Assembly (NCBI RefSeq): GCF_946479415.1
Contig: NZ_CAMLFY010000157.1
Span: forward strand, 1 to 8,725
DNA: 8,725 nt
Reading direction: 5' to 3'
Source: an uncultured Shinella sp.
Lineage (GTDB): Bacteria; Pseudomonadota; Alphaproteobacteria; Rhizobiales; Rhizobiaceae
This document shows positions 1-6,160 of the stretch, in pieces. The position numbers and the translations under genes are program-made. The notes under the pieces are model-generated. The model was not told the DNA's origin. It was given only the letters and a program-made list of their open reading frames with translations, and searched no databases. Positions within the stretch are counted from its first letter, which is position 1; each line of letters starts with the position of its first letter.

Positions 1-34
1 AGCCGCCCGCCGGAAACGGCGCGGCGGCTTTTTT
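1..34 (+). terminator. Rho-independent terminator of an upstream plus-strand gene
   Basis: AGCCGCC (1-7) pairs with GGCGGCT (23-29), and the stem continues with CGCC (8-11) against GGCG (18-21), leaving a single bulged C at 22 and a GGAAAC loop. A run of six T follows directly (29-34). This is a textbook intrinsic terminator reading left to right. The reverse strand has no T-run after the stem, so it should act on a gene that ends just before the window. Confidence 0.85.
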
Positions 35-64
35 CTTTTAAACTCCGCAAAAACCGTTAAGACC

Positions 65-98
65 AAGTCCCGGCTCTTACCAAATCGAGACGGGACTT
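65..98 (+). promoter_or_regulatory. Leader hairpin that can mask the adenosine kinase ribosome-binding site
   Basis: AAGTCCCG (65-72) is perfectly complementary to CGGGACTT (91-98). After one G/A mismatch, CTC (74-76) pairs with GAG (87-89), closing a loop at 77-86. The right arm contains GGGA (92-95), the only Shine-Dalgarno-like sequence at a proper distance (7 bases) from the ATG at 103. When folded, the stem would hide it. The pairing is seen directly; a role as a translational switch, or alternatively as a dyad operator in DNA, is inference. Confidence 0.5.
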
Positions 99-102
99 CC
101 GC

Positions 103-1095
103 ATGACCAAATTCGACGTGCTGACGGTCGGCAATGCCATCGTCGACATCATCGCGCGCTGCGACGAGACCTTCATCACGGACAACGGCATCATCAAGGG
201 GGCGATGAACCTCATCGATGCCGAGCGTGCCGAACTCCTCTATTCGCGCATGGGTCCGGCCCTCGAAGCCTCCGGCGGCAGCGCCGGCAACACCGCCTCG
301 GGCGTTGCAAGCTTCGGCGGCAAGGCCGCCTATTTCGGCAAGGTCGCGGGCGACCAGCTCGGCGATATCTTCATCCACGACATCCGCGCCCAGGGCGTGC
401 ACTTCGAAACGAAGCCGCTGGCCGGCCCGCCGCCGACCGCCCGCTCGATGATCTTCGTGACGCCGGATGGCGAGCGCTCGATGAACACCTATCTCGGCGC
501 CTGCGTGGAGCTTGGCCCCGAGGATGTCGAAGAAAAGGTGGTTGCCGAAGCCAAGGTCACCTATTTCGAGGGCTATCTCTGGGATCCGCCGCGCGCCAAG
601 GATGCGATCCGCGAATGCGCCCGCATCGCGCATGCCCATGGCCGCGAAATGTCGATGACGCTGTCGGACAGTTTCTGCGTGCACCGCTACCGCGGCGAGT
701 TCCTCGACCTGATGCGCTCCGGCACCGTCGACATCGTCTTCGCCAACAAGGCCGAAGCGCTGGCGCTCTACGAGACGGAAGACTTTGAAGAGGCGCTGGC
801 GAAGATTTCGCAGGATTGCCGGCTTGCGGCGGTCACGATGAGCGAAGAGGGTTCGGTCATCCTGTCGAAGGGCGAGCGCACCAAGGTGGACGCGATCAGC
901 ATTCCCTCGGTCGTCGATACGACGGGTGCAGGCGATCTCTATGCCGCCGGCTTCCTCTACGGTTACACCGCCGGAAGGTCGCTTGCCGATTGCGGCCGCC
1001 TCGGCAGCCTGGCCGCCGGCCTCGTCATCCAGCAGGTCGGCCCCCGCCCGCTGCAATCGTTGGCGGCGGAGGCGAAGAAGCTGGGCCTTATTTGA
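103..1095 (+). CDS. Adenosine kinase (PfkB/ribokinase-family sugar kinase)
   Basis: This 330-residue cytoplasmic kinase of the PfkB family most likely phosphorylates adenosine with ATP to give AMP, a purine-salvage step. The N-terminal substrate-binding part carries the glycine-rich PfkB signature around residues 58-67 (GGSAGNTASG) followed by a FGGKAAYFGKV-type strand. The C-terminal signature DTTGAGD lies at residues 272-278, with Asp278 as the expected catalytic base and the GAG as the anion hole. Length is normal for the family and both signatures are intact, so the protein should be active. The ATG at 103 is preceded by GGGA at 92-95, which lies in a hairpin. The gene follows a terminator and has no plus-strand partner downstream, so it is probably monocistronic. 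The last eight bases overlap the end of the opposing SH3-protein gene. Rhizobial homologues are commonly named adenosine kinase; ribokinase-like activity on another nucleoside or sugar cannot be excluded. Confidence 0.88.
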   Translation: MTKFDVLTVGNAIVDIIARCDETFITDNGIIKGAMNLIDAERAELLYSRMGPALEASGGSAGNTASGVASFGGKAAYFGKVAGDQLGDIFIHDIRAQGVHFETKPLAGPPPTARSMIFVTPDGERSMNTYLGACVELGPEDVEEKVVAEAKVTYFEGYLWDPPRAKDAIRECARIAHAHGREMSMTLSDSFCVHRYRGEFLDLMRSGTVDIVFANKAEALALYETEDFEEALAKISQDCRLAAVTMSEEGSVILSKGERTKVDAISIPSVVDTTGAGDLYAAGFLYGYTAGRSLADCGRLGSLAAGLVIQQVGPRPLQSLAAEAKKLGLI

Positions 1096-1627
1096 AGGCT
1101 TCGCCGGGATAGGCGCCCCAGATCTCGTTCTGCGAGACCCAGCCGGCCGTGCCGTCCACTTCGGCACGGCACCAGTCGCCGTTGCATTCACCGACCTTGA
1201 CGACGACGCCGGGCTGGATTTTGGCCACCAGCGTCGCGTTCGACATGCCCTCGCGGCGCATGTTGACGAAGACGCCCTCGCCCTTGCCGCGCATCCAGGG
1301 CGCGGTGACGGCCGTGCGCTCGCCCGACAGCAGCGCCTGGTTCACCCAGCCTTCCGTGCCATCGGCATCGCGAATGCGGCGCCAGTTATCATATTCCTGG
1401 ATGATTTCGACCGGCACGCCGGACTTGAGATAGCGCCAGGCCACCGCATAGTCGACGCTCGGGCCGACGCGCAGGTTGACGCTCTTTGCTTTCAGGCTGA
1501 CGAAGCGCGGCAGCGGCAGGCCGCTCGGACCTTTTGCCGCCTGGGCATGGGCCGCCTGGAGGCCAGCGACGGAGAGGATGATGCCCGCAAGGGCGACGAG
1601 GCTGAGACGCACGACAAGGTTACGCAT
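1088..1627 (-). CDS. Secreted protein with two bacterial SH3 domains
   Basis: The product is 179 residues from the chosen start. Residues 1-28 form a signal peptide: Arg2 and Arg7, a hydrophobic core VALAGIILSV, and a cleavage site AHA|Q at 28/29. Two SH3-like repeats follow, at about 42-102 (from SVNLRVGPS to EGWVNQALL) and 117-171 (from VFVNMRREG to GWVSQNEIW). Each has the NxRxGP/NMRREG opening and the GWV strand typical of bacterial SH3 domains. Such domains usually bind cell-wall peptides, so a periplasmic or envelope role is likely, but no catalytic domain is present. Cys138 and Cys143 could form a disulfide. An upstream in-frame ATG at 1657 would add ten polar residues before the signal peptide and has no ribosome-binding site, whereas the 1627 start has CGGA a few bases upstream. 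The TAA stop lies inside the end of the convergent kinase gene. Confidence 0.85.
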   Translation of the reverse strand: MRNLVVRLSLVALAGIILSVAGLQAAHAQAAKGPSGLPLPRFVSLKAKSVNLRVGPSVDYAVAWRYLKSGVPVEIIQEYDNWRRIRDADGTEGWVNQALLSGERTAVTAPWMRGKGEGVFVNMRREGMSNATLVAKIQPGVVVKVGECNGDWCRAEVDGTAGWVSQNEIWGAYPGEAFK

Positions 1628-1808
1628 GGACGATCCGCACAAATCTGTGAAGGACATTGGGCTGCCGGACCGGCGCTACGTGGCAAATCGCGGGGACCGC
1701 ACGACGGGCGGATTGTCTTCGCGACCGGGTCTGGTAGAAAATGCCCCTGATGAAGCAATCCTTGCCCAACTTGGTTAAGGACCCGTCAACGGAACGCCGG
1801 AACATCCC
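1628..1808. promoter_or_regulatory. Divergent intergenic region holding promoters of two genes
   Basis: These 181 bases separate two divergently transcribed genes, so both promoters must lie here unless they are inside coding sequence. I could not pick out a convincing -35/-10 pair on either strand. The only local symmetry seen is a short GCCGG-A-CCGGC dyad near 1665-1675. The dehydrogenase start at 1809 has only a weak purine stretch (CGGAAC near 1797-1802) as a ribosome-binding site. Confidence 0.5.
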
Positions 1809-2813
1809 ATGACGCAGAAGAAAAAACCGAAGGTCTATATCACCCGCCGCCTGCCCGAGGTGGTGGAGACCCGGATGCGCGAACTGTTCGACGCAGAACT
1901 CAACATCGACGACGCGCCGCGCAGCCAGCCGGAGCTCGTCGCCGCCGTGAAGAGCGCCGATGTTCTGGTGCCGACACTCGGCGACCGGATCGATGCGGCG
2001 CTGATTGAGCAGGCCGGGCCTCAACTGAAACTGATCGCCAGCTTTTCCAACGGTGTCGATCACATCGATGTCGAGGCTGCCGCCAAGCGCGGCATCACGG
2101 TCACCAACACGCCGAACGTGCTGACCGAAGACACCGCCGACATGACGATGGCGCTGATCCTCGCCGCACCCCGGCGTCTCGCCGAGGGTGCGCATATCCT
2201 GACCGACCGCAGGGGTGAATGGGCCGGCTGGTCGCCGACCTGGATGCTCGGCCGCCGCATCTCCGGCAAGCGCCTCGGCATCATCGGCATGGGCCGCATC
2301 GGCACCGCGGTGGCCAAGCGCGCCAAGGCCTTCGGCCTCTCCATTCACTATCACAACCGCCACCGCGTGCGTCCGGACACGGAAGACGCGCTGGAGGCGA
2401 CCTATTGGGACAGCCTCGACCAGATGCTGGCCCGCGTCGACATCGTTTCGGTCAACTGCCCCTCGACGCCCGCGACGTATCACCTGCTCTCGGCCCGCCG
2501 GCTCGAGCTGATGCAGCCGACGAGCTATATCGTCAACACGGCGCGCGGCGGCATCATCGACGAGACGGCGCTGATCAAGTGCCTGCGCGAAGGCAAGATC
2601 GCCGGCGCCGGCCTCGACGTCTTCGAAAACGAGCCCTCGGTCAATCCGAAGCTCCTGAAGCTCGCTGCCGATGGCAAGGTGGTGCTGCTGCCCCATATGA
2701 GTTCGGCGACGATCGAAGGCCGCGTCGACATGGGCGAGAAGGTCGTCATCAATATCAGAACCTTCTTCGACGGCCACCGCCCGCCGGACCGCGTGCTGCC
2801 GAGCCGGATCTAG
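1809..2813 (+). CDS. D-2-hydroxyacid dehydrogenase, glyoxylate/hydroxypyruvate reductase type
   Basis: This 334-residue cytoplasmic oxidoreductase belongs to the D-isomer-specific 2-hydroxyacid dehydrogenase family. The likely reaction is NAD(P)H-dependent reduction of glyoxylate or hydroxypyruvate. The Rossmann motif GMGRIG is at residues 160-165. The catalytic trio is complete: Arg246 in NTARGG, Glu275 in FENEP, and His296 in LLPHMSSAT. After the second Rossmann strand the sequence is NRHR (183-186) rather than an acidic residue, which favours NADPH over NADH; this is inference from family knowledge. Length is normal. The gene stands alone on the plus strand. Its TAG stop (2811-2813) belongs to the left end of a palindromic repeat element, so the last residues or the stop may have been set by that element. 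The exact substrate (glyoxylate, hydroxypyruvate or another 2-oxo acid) cannot be read from the sequence. Confidence 0.88.
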   Translation: MTQKKKPKVYITRRLPEVVETRMRELFDAELNIDDAPRSQPELVAAVKSADVLVPTLGDRIDAALIEQAGPQLKLIASFSNGVDHIDVEAAAKRGITVTNTPNVLTEDTADMTMALILAAPRRLAEGAHILTDRRGEWAGWSPTWMLGRRISGKRLGIIGMGRIGTAVAKRAKAFGLSIHYHNRHRVRPDTEDALEATYWDSLDQMLARVDIVSVNCPSTPATYHLLSARRLELMQPTSYIVNTARGGIIDETALIKCLREGKIAGAGLDVFENEPSVNPKLLKLAADGKVVLLPHMSSATIEGRVDMGEKVVINIRTFFDGHRPPDRVLPSRI

Positions 2814-2905
2814 AGCATTTCCAGCCGAAGCGTTTTCGCTTCGGCGTCGGACAATGCGACAAACACGGGAATCTGGAACATTTCCGGTAACCGGAAATGT
2901 TCTAG
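2810..2905. repeat. Composite palindromic repeat element between convergent genes (copy A)
   Basis: The element starts CTAGAGCATTTCC (2810-2822) and ends GGAAATGTTCTAG (2893-2905), whose reverse complement CTAGAACATTTCC matches the left end at 12 of 13 positions. Inside are two hairpins. The first is GCCGAAGCG (2824-2832), a TTTT loop, and CGCTTCGGC (2837-2845). The second is a 27-base palindrome with 13-base arms around A2889 (2876-2902). A further direct copy of the end motif (CTGGAACATTTCC) occurs at 2873-2885. The left end contains the TAG stop of the dehydrogenase and the right end contains the TAG stop (CTA, 2902-2904) of the GNAT gene. No T-run follows either stem, so it is not a canonical terminator, although the hairpins may protect mRNA 3' ends. 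Rhizobial genomes are known to carry many short palindromic intergenic repeats; I assign this to that class without a family name. Confidence 0.8.
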
Positions 2906-3375
2906 GCCAGGGCCTTTCGCATCTCGATCGAGGTGGTGCGGGTAAAACCGGGATGGGCGTTTTCGGCCGTCCGGACAAAACCCCAGCGCGCGAAGGTCGC
3001 GTGATTGCCGGTGAGTTCGATGCGGGTTTCCAGCCGCAGCACCGGCAAGCGGAGGTCGCGCGCCAGATCTTCGGCCGCTTCCAGCAACAGCCGTCCGGCG
3101 CCCCGTCCCTGAAAGGAAGGCGCGACCGCAAGTTTGCCGATGTAGAGCGATTCGGGTTCGGGCCGGCAGAAGATGCAGCCGAGTAGCGTTTGGCCGTCCA
3201 CGGCCATATAGGCGATTTCCGTCTGTGCTCGCGCGGCAAGCGAAGCTGGCGTCAGCAAGTGTGCGGAAGATGGTGGGTCGATGACCCCGTCCATATAGGC
3301 GAACGCCGCTAGGATGAGCGCGAGCAGGTCGTCCCAGCGATGAAAATCCGCATCGATCCGGACAATCGCCGTCAT
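2902..3375 (-). CDS. GNAT-family N-acetyltransferase
   Basis: This 157-residue protein has the Gcn5-related N-acetyltransferase fold, which transfers an acetyl group from acetyl-CoA to an amine. The acetyl-CoA pyrophosphate-binding motif A is clear: the strand LYIGKLAVAP (77-86) leads into QGRGAG (89-94) and the helix RLLLEAAEDLA. The later strand and turn LRLET-ELTGNHATFARWGF (about 113-133) is the usual motif B, where an Asn and an aromatic face the cofactor. The acceptor cannot be deduced. The gene is the last of a three-gene operon: its ATG (3373-3375) overlaps the TGA of the upstream moeB-like gene as ATGA, implying translational coupling. Its own stop lies within the right end of the palindromic repeat. 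A small-molecule acceptor or a protein N-terminus are both possible. Confidence 0.85.
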   Translation of the reverse strand: MTAIVRIDADFHRWDDLLALILAAFAYMDGVIDPPSSAHLLTPASLAARAQTEIAYMAVDGQTLLGCIFCRPEPESLYIGKLAVAPSFQGRGAGRLLLEAAEDLARDLRLPVLRLETRIELTGNHATFARWGFVRTAENAHPGFTRTTSIEMRKALA

Positions 3376-4139
3376 ACCCCGGTGGCCCGGCGCCTTGTAT
3401 ATTTCAACGTCTCGAAACGGGCGGCCAGCCCGTCATAGAGCAGCAGCCGGCCAACCAGCGGTTCGCCGGCGCCCGTCACGAGCTTGATGACCTCCATCGC
3501 CATGAGCGTACCGATGACACCGGTCAGCGCGCCGACGACGCCGGCTTCCGCGCAGGCCGGCACGACGCCCGGCGGCGGGGCGGACGGAAAGAGATCACGG
3601 TAACCGGGATTGAGCCGGCCATCCGCATCGGGCTCATAGGGTTTCAGCACGGTCAGCGAACCGTCGAAACGGCCGACGGCGCCGGTCACCAGCGGGATGC
3701 GCGCGGCCTCCGCCGCATCAGCGGAAGCATAACGCGTGTCGAAATTGTCGGAGCCATCGACGAGGAGATCATAGCCGGCTAACAAGCGGGCTGCATTCTC
3801 CCCGGTCAGCCGTTCGGCGATGCCGGAAAAGCGCACATGCGGATTGAGGCGGGCGACGGCGGCCTCGGCGCTCTCGATCTTCGACGTGCCCAGGCCCGCC
3901 GTATCGTGGATCACCTGGCGCTGGAGATTGGAGAGCGAGACCGTGTCGTCGTCGGCGACACCGATATGGCCGATGCCGGCGGCGGCGAGATACTGGATGA
4001 CTGGCGCGCCGAGCCCGCCCGCGCCGACGATCAGGACATTCGCTGCCTTCAGCTTCTGCTGGCCGGCGCCGCCGATCTCGGCGAGCACGATATGGCGGCG
4101 GTAGCGGTCGATTTCTTGCGGGCTCAGCGGATCGGTCAT
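3372..4139 (-). CDS. moeB: MoeB/ThiF-family adenylyltransferase (E1-like), lacking zinc cysteines
   Basis: This 255-residue protein is an E1-like enzyme of the HesA/MoeB/ThiF family, which activates the C-terminal glycine of MoaD- or ThiS-type sulfur carriers as the acyl-adenylate. Visible ATP-site elements are Arg14 in RYRRH, GAGGLG (39-44), the acidic end of the second strand (DDD, 63-65), NLQRQ (71-75) with Arg74, Lys87, and Asp131 in DGSDNFDTR. Cys196 (PACAEAGV) aligns with the conserved cysteine of the MoeB/ThiF crossover loop. Unlike E. coli MoeB, the first zinc pair (CYRC) is replaced by NPGYRD near 177-182, and the C-terminal CxxC is absent; the protein ends shortly after the LLLYDG strand. 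It is the middle gene of the operon, with 4-base ATGA overlaps to recF above and the GNAT gene below. MoeB is the best guess; a ThiF role or an unknown carrier is possible. Confidence 0.78.
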   Translation of the reverse strand: MTDPLSPQEIDRYRRHIVLAEIGGAGQQKLKAANVLIVGAGGLGAPVIQYLAAAGIGHIGVADDDTVSLSNLQRQVIHDTAGLGTSKIESAEAAVARLNPHVRFSGIAERLTGENAARLLAGYDLLVDGSDNFDTRYASADAAEAARIPLVTGAVGRFDGSLTVLKPYEPDADGRLNPGYRDLFPSAPPPGVVPACAEAGVVGALTGVIGTLMAMEVIKLVTGAGEPLVGRLLLYDGLAARFETLKYTRRRATGV

Positions 4140-5260
4140 GCCAGAATGCCTCCGTTCGAGACGGTGAGGAATTGCGCCCGGTCACCGAGCGCATCGAACA
4201 TCGACCGGTCCGTGCCGGTCATGAAGGACTGGCCGCCGAGTGCGTCGACCCGGTCGAACAGCGCAGCGCGCCGGCCCTCGTCGAGATGGGCGGCGATCTC
4301 GTCGAGCAGCAGCACCGGCGCATGGCCGGTCATGCTGGCGACAAGCCCGGCATGGGCAAGGATAAGACCGATCAGCAGCGCCTTCTGCTCGCCCGTCGAG
4401 CAGCGCTCGGCCTCCATGTCCTTCTCGCGGTGACGGATCAGCAGGTCGGCGCGGTGCGGGCCGTCGAGCGTGCGGCCGGCGCTCGCATCGCGGTAGCGCC
4501 CGCTTTGCAGCATGTCGAGATAGATCTCCTCGATCTCATAGGCCGGGCGCTGCCATTCGTCATCGAGGAAGCCGGAGAGGCGCAGCGTGGCGGAGGGGAA
4601 CGGCCCGTCGTCGCGGGCGGCCTCCACCAGGCCGGAGAGCAGGCTGACGAGTTCGTGGCGGGCATGCGCCATGGCGATGCCGAGTTCGGCCATCTGCTTT
4701 TCCAGCGCCGTCAGCCAGGCGGGATCGGACCGGTGGTCGGACAGAAGCCGGTTGCGGCCGCGCATCGCCTTTTCGAAATCGGCGGCACGACGGCCGTGTT
4801 CGGGATCGAGCGACAGCACCAGCCGGTCGAGGAAGCGGCGGCGATCGGCCGAAGGGCCGGTGAAGAGGCCATCCATGGAGGGCGTCAGCCAGACGACGCG
4901 CAGGTGATCAAGCAGTTCATCGACGGTTTTTGCCGACGTGCCGTTCAGGCGCAGTTTTCGCGCCTGCCCCTCTTCGCCGCCTTCCGTGCCGGTGCCGATA
5001 TCGACCTCGCCCATCATGCCGTCGAGCGTGGCGAAGACGGAGAAGCCGCCATCGCTGCCGGCGCGCGGCACATCCGCATAGGCGGCGCGGCGAAGACCCC
5101 GGCCGGGCGACAGGAAGGAGACGGCCTCCATGAGGTTCGTCTTGCCCGCGCCGTTCTGCCCGGTCAGCACGACATGCCGGCCGTCAAGCGACAGCGACAG
5201 GCCCGCATAATTGCGGAAATCCGTAAGCTTGAGGCGGGAGAGGGAAACCTTGTGCGGCAT
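4136..5260 (-). CDS. recF: DNA replication and repair protein RecF
   Basis: This complete 374-residue SMC-like ATPase loads RecA, with RecO and RecR, at single-strand gaps in damaged or stalled replication DNA. It opens with the family hallmark LTDFRNY (12-18). Walker A is GQNGAGKT (34-41), the ABC-type signature is STGEQK (288-293), and Walker B is APVLLLDE (314-321) with Asp320 and Glu321. The MDGLFTGPSADRRRFLDRLV block (129-148) is also typical. Length is normal and nothing is missing. The ATG at 5258-5260 gives the usual N-terminus, although no good Shine-Dalgarno precedes it. A repeat-like CTAGAGCATTT begins 11 bases upstream of the start codon. It heads the operon with moeB-like and GNAT genes through ATGA overlap. 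dnaA and dnaN, frequent recF neighbours in other bacteria, are not in the window. Confidence 0.97.
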   Translation of the reverse strand: MPHKVSLSRLKLTDFRNYAGLSLSLDGRHVVLTGQNGAGKTNLMEAVSFLSPGRGLRRAAYADVPRAGSDGGFSVFATLDGMMGEVDIGTGTEGGEEGQARKLRLNGTSAKTVDELLDHLRVVWLTPSMDGLFTGPSADRRRFLDRLVLSLDPEHGRRAADFEKAMRGRNRLLSDHRSDPAWLTALEKQMAELGIAMAHARHELVSLLSGLVEAARDDGPFPSATLRLSGFLDDEWQRPAYEIEEIYLDMLQSGRYRDASAGRTLDGPHRADLLIRHREKDMEAERCSTGEQKALLIGLILAHAGLVASMTGHAPVLLLDEIAAHLDEGRRAALFDRVDALGGQSFMTGTDRSMFDALGDRAQFLTVSNGGILA

Positions 5261-5479
5261 GGTTCGAGAGCTAGAGCATTTTTCCGCGAAGGGGAATCAT
5301 TTGTCGGCGCATTCTGCCGGGAGCAACAGAAAGATGGGGTTGCGAGCGCGCTGCATCAACATCGCGGGCGCCCTGCGGGACACGAAGGCGTGAAGCCGGT
5401 TGCCTGCCCGGGCGCGAGCGGGTAATCCAAAACTCCCGCCGCGCTTAGCGCCTCCCCTCCCGGCCAGCAGGTTTTCATC
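5261..5479. promoter_or_regulatory. Divergent intergenic region between recF and the HAD gene
   Basis: These 219 bases must contain the recF operon promoter (leftward) and the HAD gene promoter (rightward), but no confident -35/-10 boxes are visible. The left part carries a degenerate palindromic repeat starting at 5271. The right part (about 5360-5450) is very GC-rich with several short complementary segments, for example GCGGG near 5418 against CCCGC near 5434. I compared this stretch with remembered cobalamin, TPP, SAM and fluoride riboswitch cores and found no convincing match. No small ORF with a good start is evident. Confidence 0.45.
5271..5320. repeat. Degenerate relative of the palindromic repeat (copy C)
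   Basis: CTAGAGCATTT at 5271-5281 is identical to the first eleven bases of copy A, and is followed by a CCGCGAAG segment and, further on, GTCGGCGCATT, which loosely resembles the GTCGGACAATGC part of copy A. The internal GCCGAAGCG hairpin is not preserved and no matching right end is found. It lies just upstream of recF, so it may contribute to, or merely sit within, its promoter region. The right boundary is approximate. Confidence 0.4.
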
Positions 5480-6157
5480 TTGTCCTCTTCAGCACGTCCC
5501 GTTTTCGACCGCAGCTTTTCCGCCTTCCTGTTCGACATGGACGGCACGATCATCAACTCCATTCCGGCGACCGAACGCGTCTGGAGCAACTGGGCGCGCA
5601 AACACGGGCTCGATGTCGCGACCTTCCTGCCCACCATGCATGGCGTGCGCGGCATCGATACGATCACGCGGCTCGGCCTGCCCGGCGTCGATCCGCTTGC
5701 CGAAGCGAAAGAGGTCGAGCGGGCGGAGATGGAGGATGTCGAGGGCATCGTTCCCATTGCCGGTGCCATCGAATTCCTCTCGGCGCTTCCGATGGGCCGC
5801 TGGGGCATCGTGACCTCGGCGCCGGTGGCGCTCGCCCACCGCCGCCTTGCTGCGACCGGCATTCCGCTGCCAACGGTCATCGTCACCGCCGATGACGTGA
5901 CGAAGGGCAAGCCGGCACCGGATGGCTATATCCTCGGCGCCAAGCGCCTTGGCTTCGATCCGGCCGATTGCCTGGTTTTCGAAGACGTGCCGGCCGGCAT
6001 TCTGGCCGGCGAAGGGGCCGGCGCCCATGTGGCCGTGATGACGGCGACGCATCACCATCCGATCGAAACCAGCCATCCGCTGCTGAAGAGCTATGAGGGC
6101 GTGACATCCGAGGTGGATGCCGACGGCAAGCTGCGCCTTCTGCGCACAGCCGGCTAA
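5480..6157 (+). CDS. HAD-superfamily sugar-phosphate phosphatase
   Basis: This 225-residue cytoplasmic HAD hydrolase probably dephosphorylates a sugar phosphate or similar small phosphate ester. All four HAD motifs are present: motif I DMDGT with nucleophile Asp19 and general acid Asp21, motif II Thr112-Ser113 (VTSAP), motif III Lys144 in KGKPAPDGY, and motif IV Glu168-Asp169 in FEDVPAGI. The helical region between motifs I and II (about 27-95) is a C1-type cap. The KPAPDGY and FEDxPAGI wording resembles the 2-deoxyglucose-6-phosphate phosphatase / YfbT-like group; the substrate is not readable. The start is TTG (5480-5482): an in-frame TAA at 5423 limits extension, no ATG or GTG lies between, and the first in-frame ATG is within motif I. 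An AGCAGG about nine bases upstream may be the ribosome-binding site. It is divergent from recF and ends three bases before the convergent TetR remnant. Confidence 0.87.
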   Translation: MSSSARPVFDRSFSAFLFDMDGTIINSIPATERVWSNWARKHGLDVATFLPTMHGVRGIDTITRLGLPGVDPLAEAKEVERAEMEDVEGIVPIAGAIEFLSALPMGRWGIVTSAPVALAHRRLAATGIPLPTVIVTADDVTKGKPAPDGYILGAKRLGFDPADCLVFEDVPAGILAGEGAGAHVAVMTATHHHPIETSHPLLKSYEGVTSEVDADGKLRLLRTAG

Positions 6158-6160
6158 GGA

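Noticed and set aside
926..1750. 274-codon plus-strand frame running from the kinase end across the SH3-protein gene
   Set aside because: It overlaps the kinase in another frame and is antisense to a gene with a clear signal peptide and SH3 repeats; no domain evidence.
2876..2902. The 27-base palindrome as a bidirectional intrinsic terminator between convergent genes
   Set aside because: Neither side has a T-run after the stem, and the arms are copies of the repeat's end motif, so it is better explained as part of the repeat element. Some effect on 3' ends remains possible.
1620..3239. 539-codon open frame on the minus strand opposite the hydroxyacid dehydrogenase
   Set aside because: It lies antisense to a gene with all catalytic residues and out of frame with the real GNAT gene. 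Its translation is low-complexity Arg/Ala/Pro/Asp-rich with no recognisable motif, as expected for antisense frames in GC-rich DNA.
3769..4194. Alternative 141-codon frame over the N-terminal half of the MoeB-like gene, considered as a sign of frameshift
   Set aside because: The MoeB frame is uninterrupted with conserved motifs from start to stop; the other frame is a composition shadow.
5385..5412. Possible cobalamin-riboswitch B12-box-like string (AGCCGGTTGCCTGCC)
   Set aside because: It resembles the box only with a deletion and substitutions. The other conserved blocks, such as the GGGAA and CCCGCAACTG segments, are absent, and the downstream gene has no cobalamin link.
4172..5425. 417-codon open frame on the plus strand opposite recF
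   Set aside because: It is the complement of a complete RecF with Walker A, signature and Walker B motifs; the translated product shows no domain and typical antisense composition.
5356..5910. 184-codon minus-strand frame opposite the HAD gene that could have been a gene upstream of recF
   Set aside because: Most of it is antisense to the HAD catalytic motifs, and its C-terminal part falls in the non-coding gap with no similarity that I recognise.
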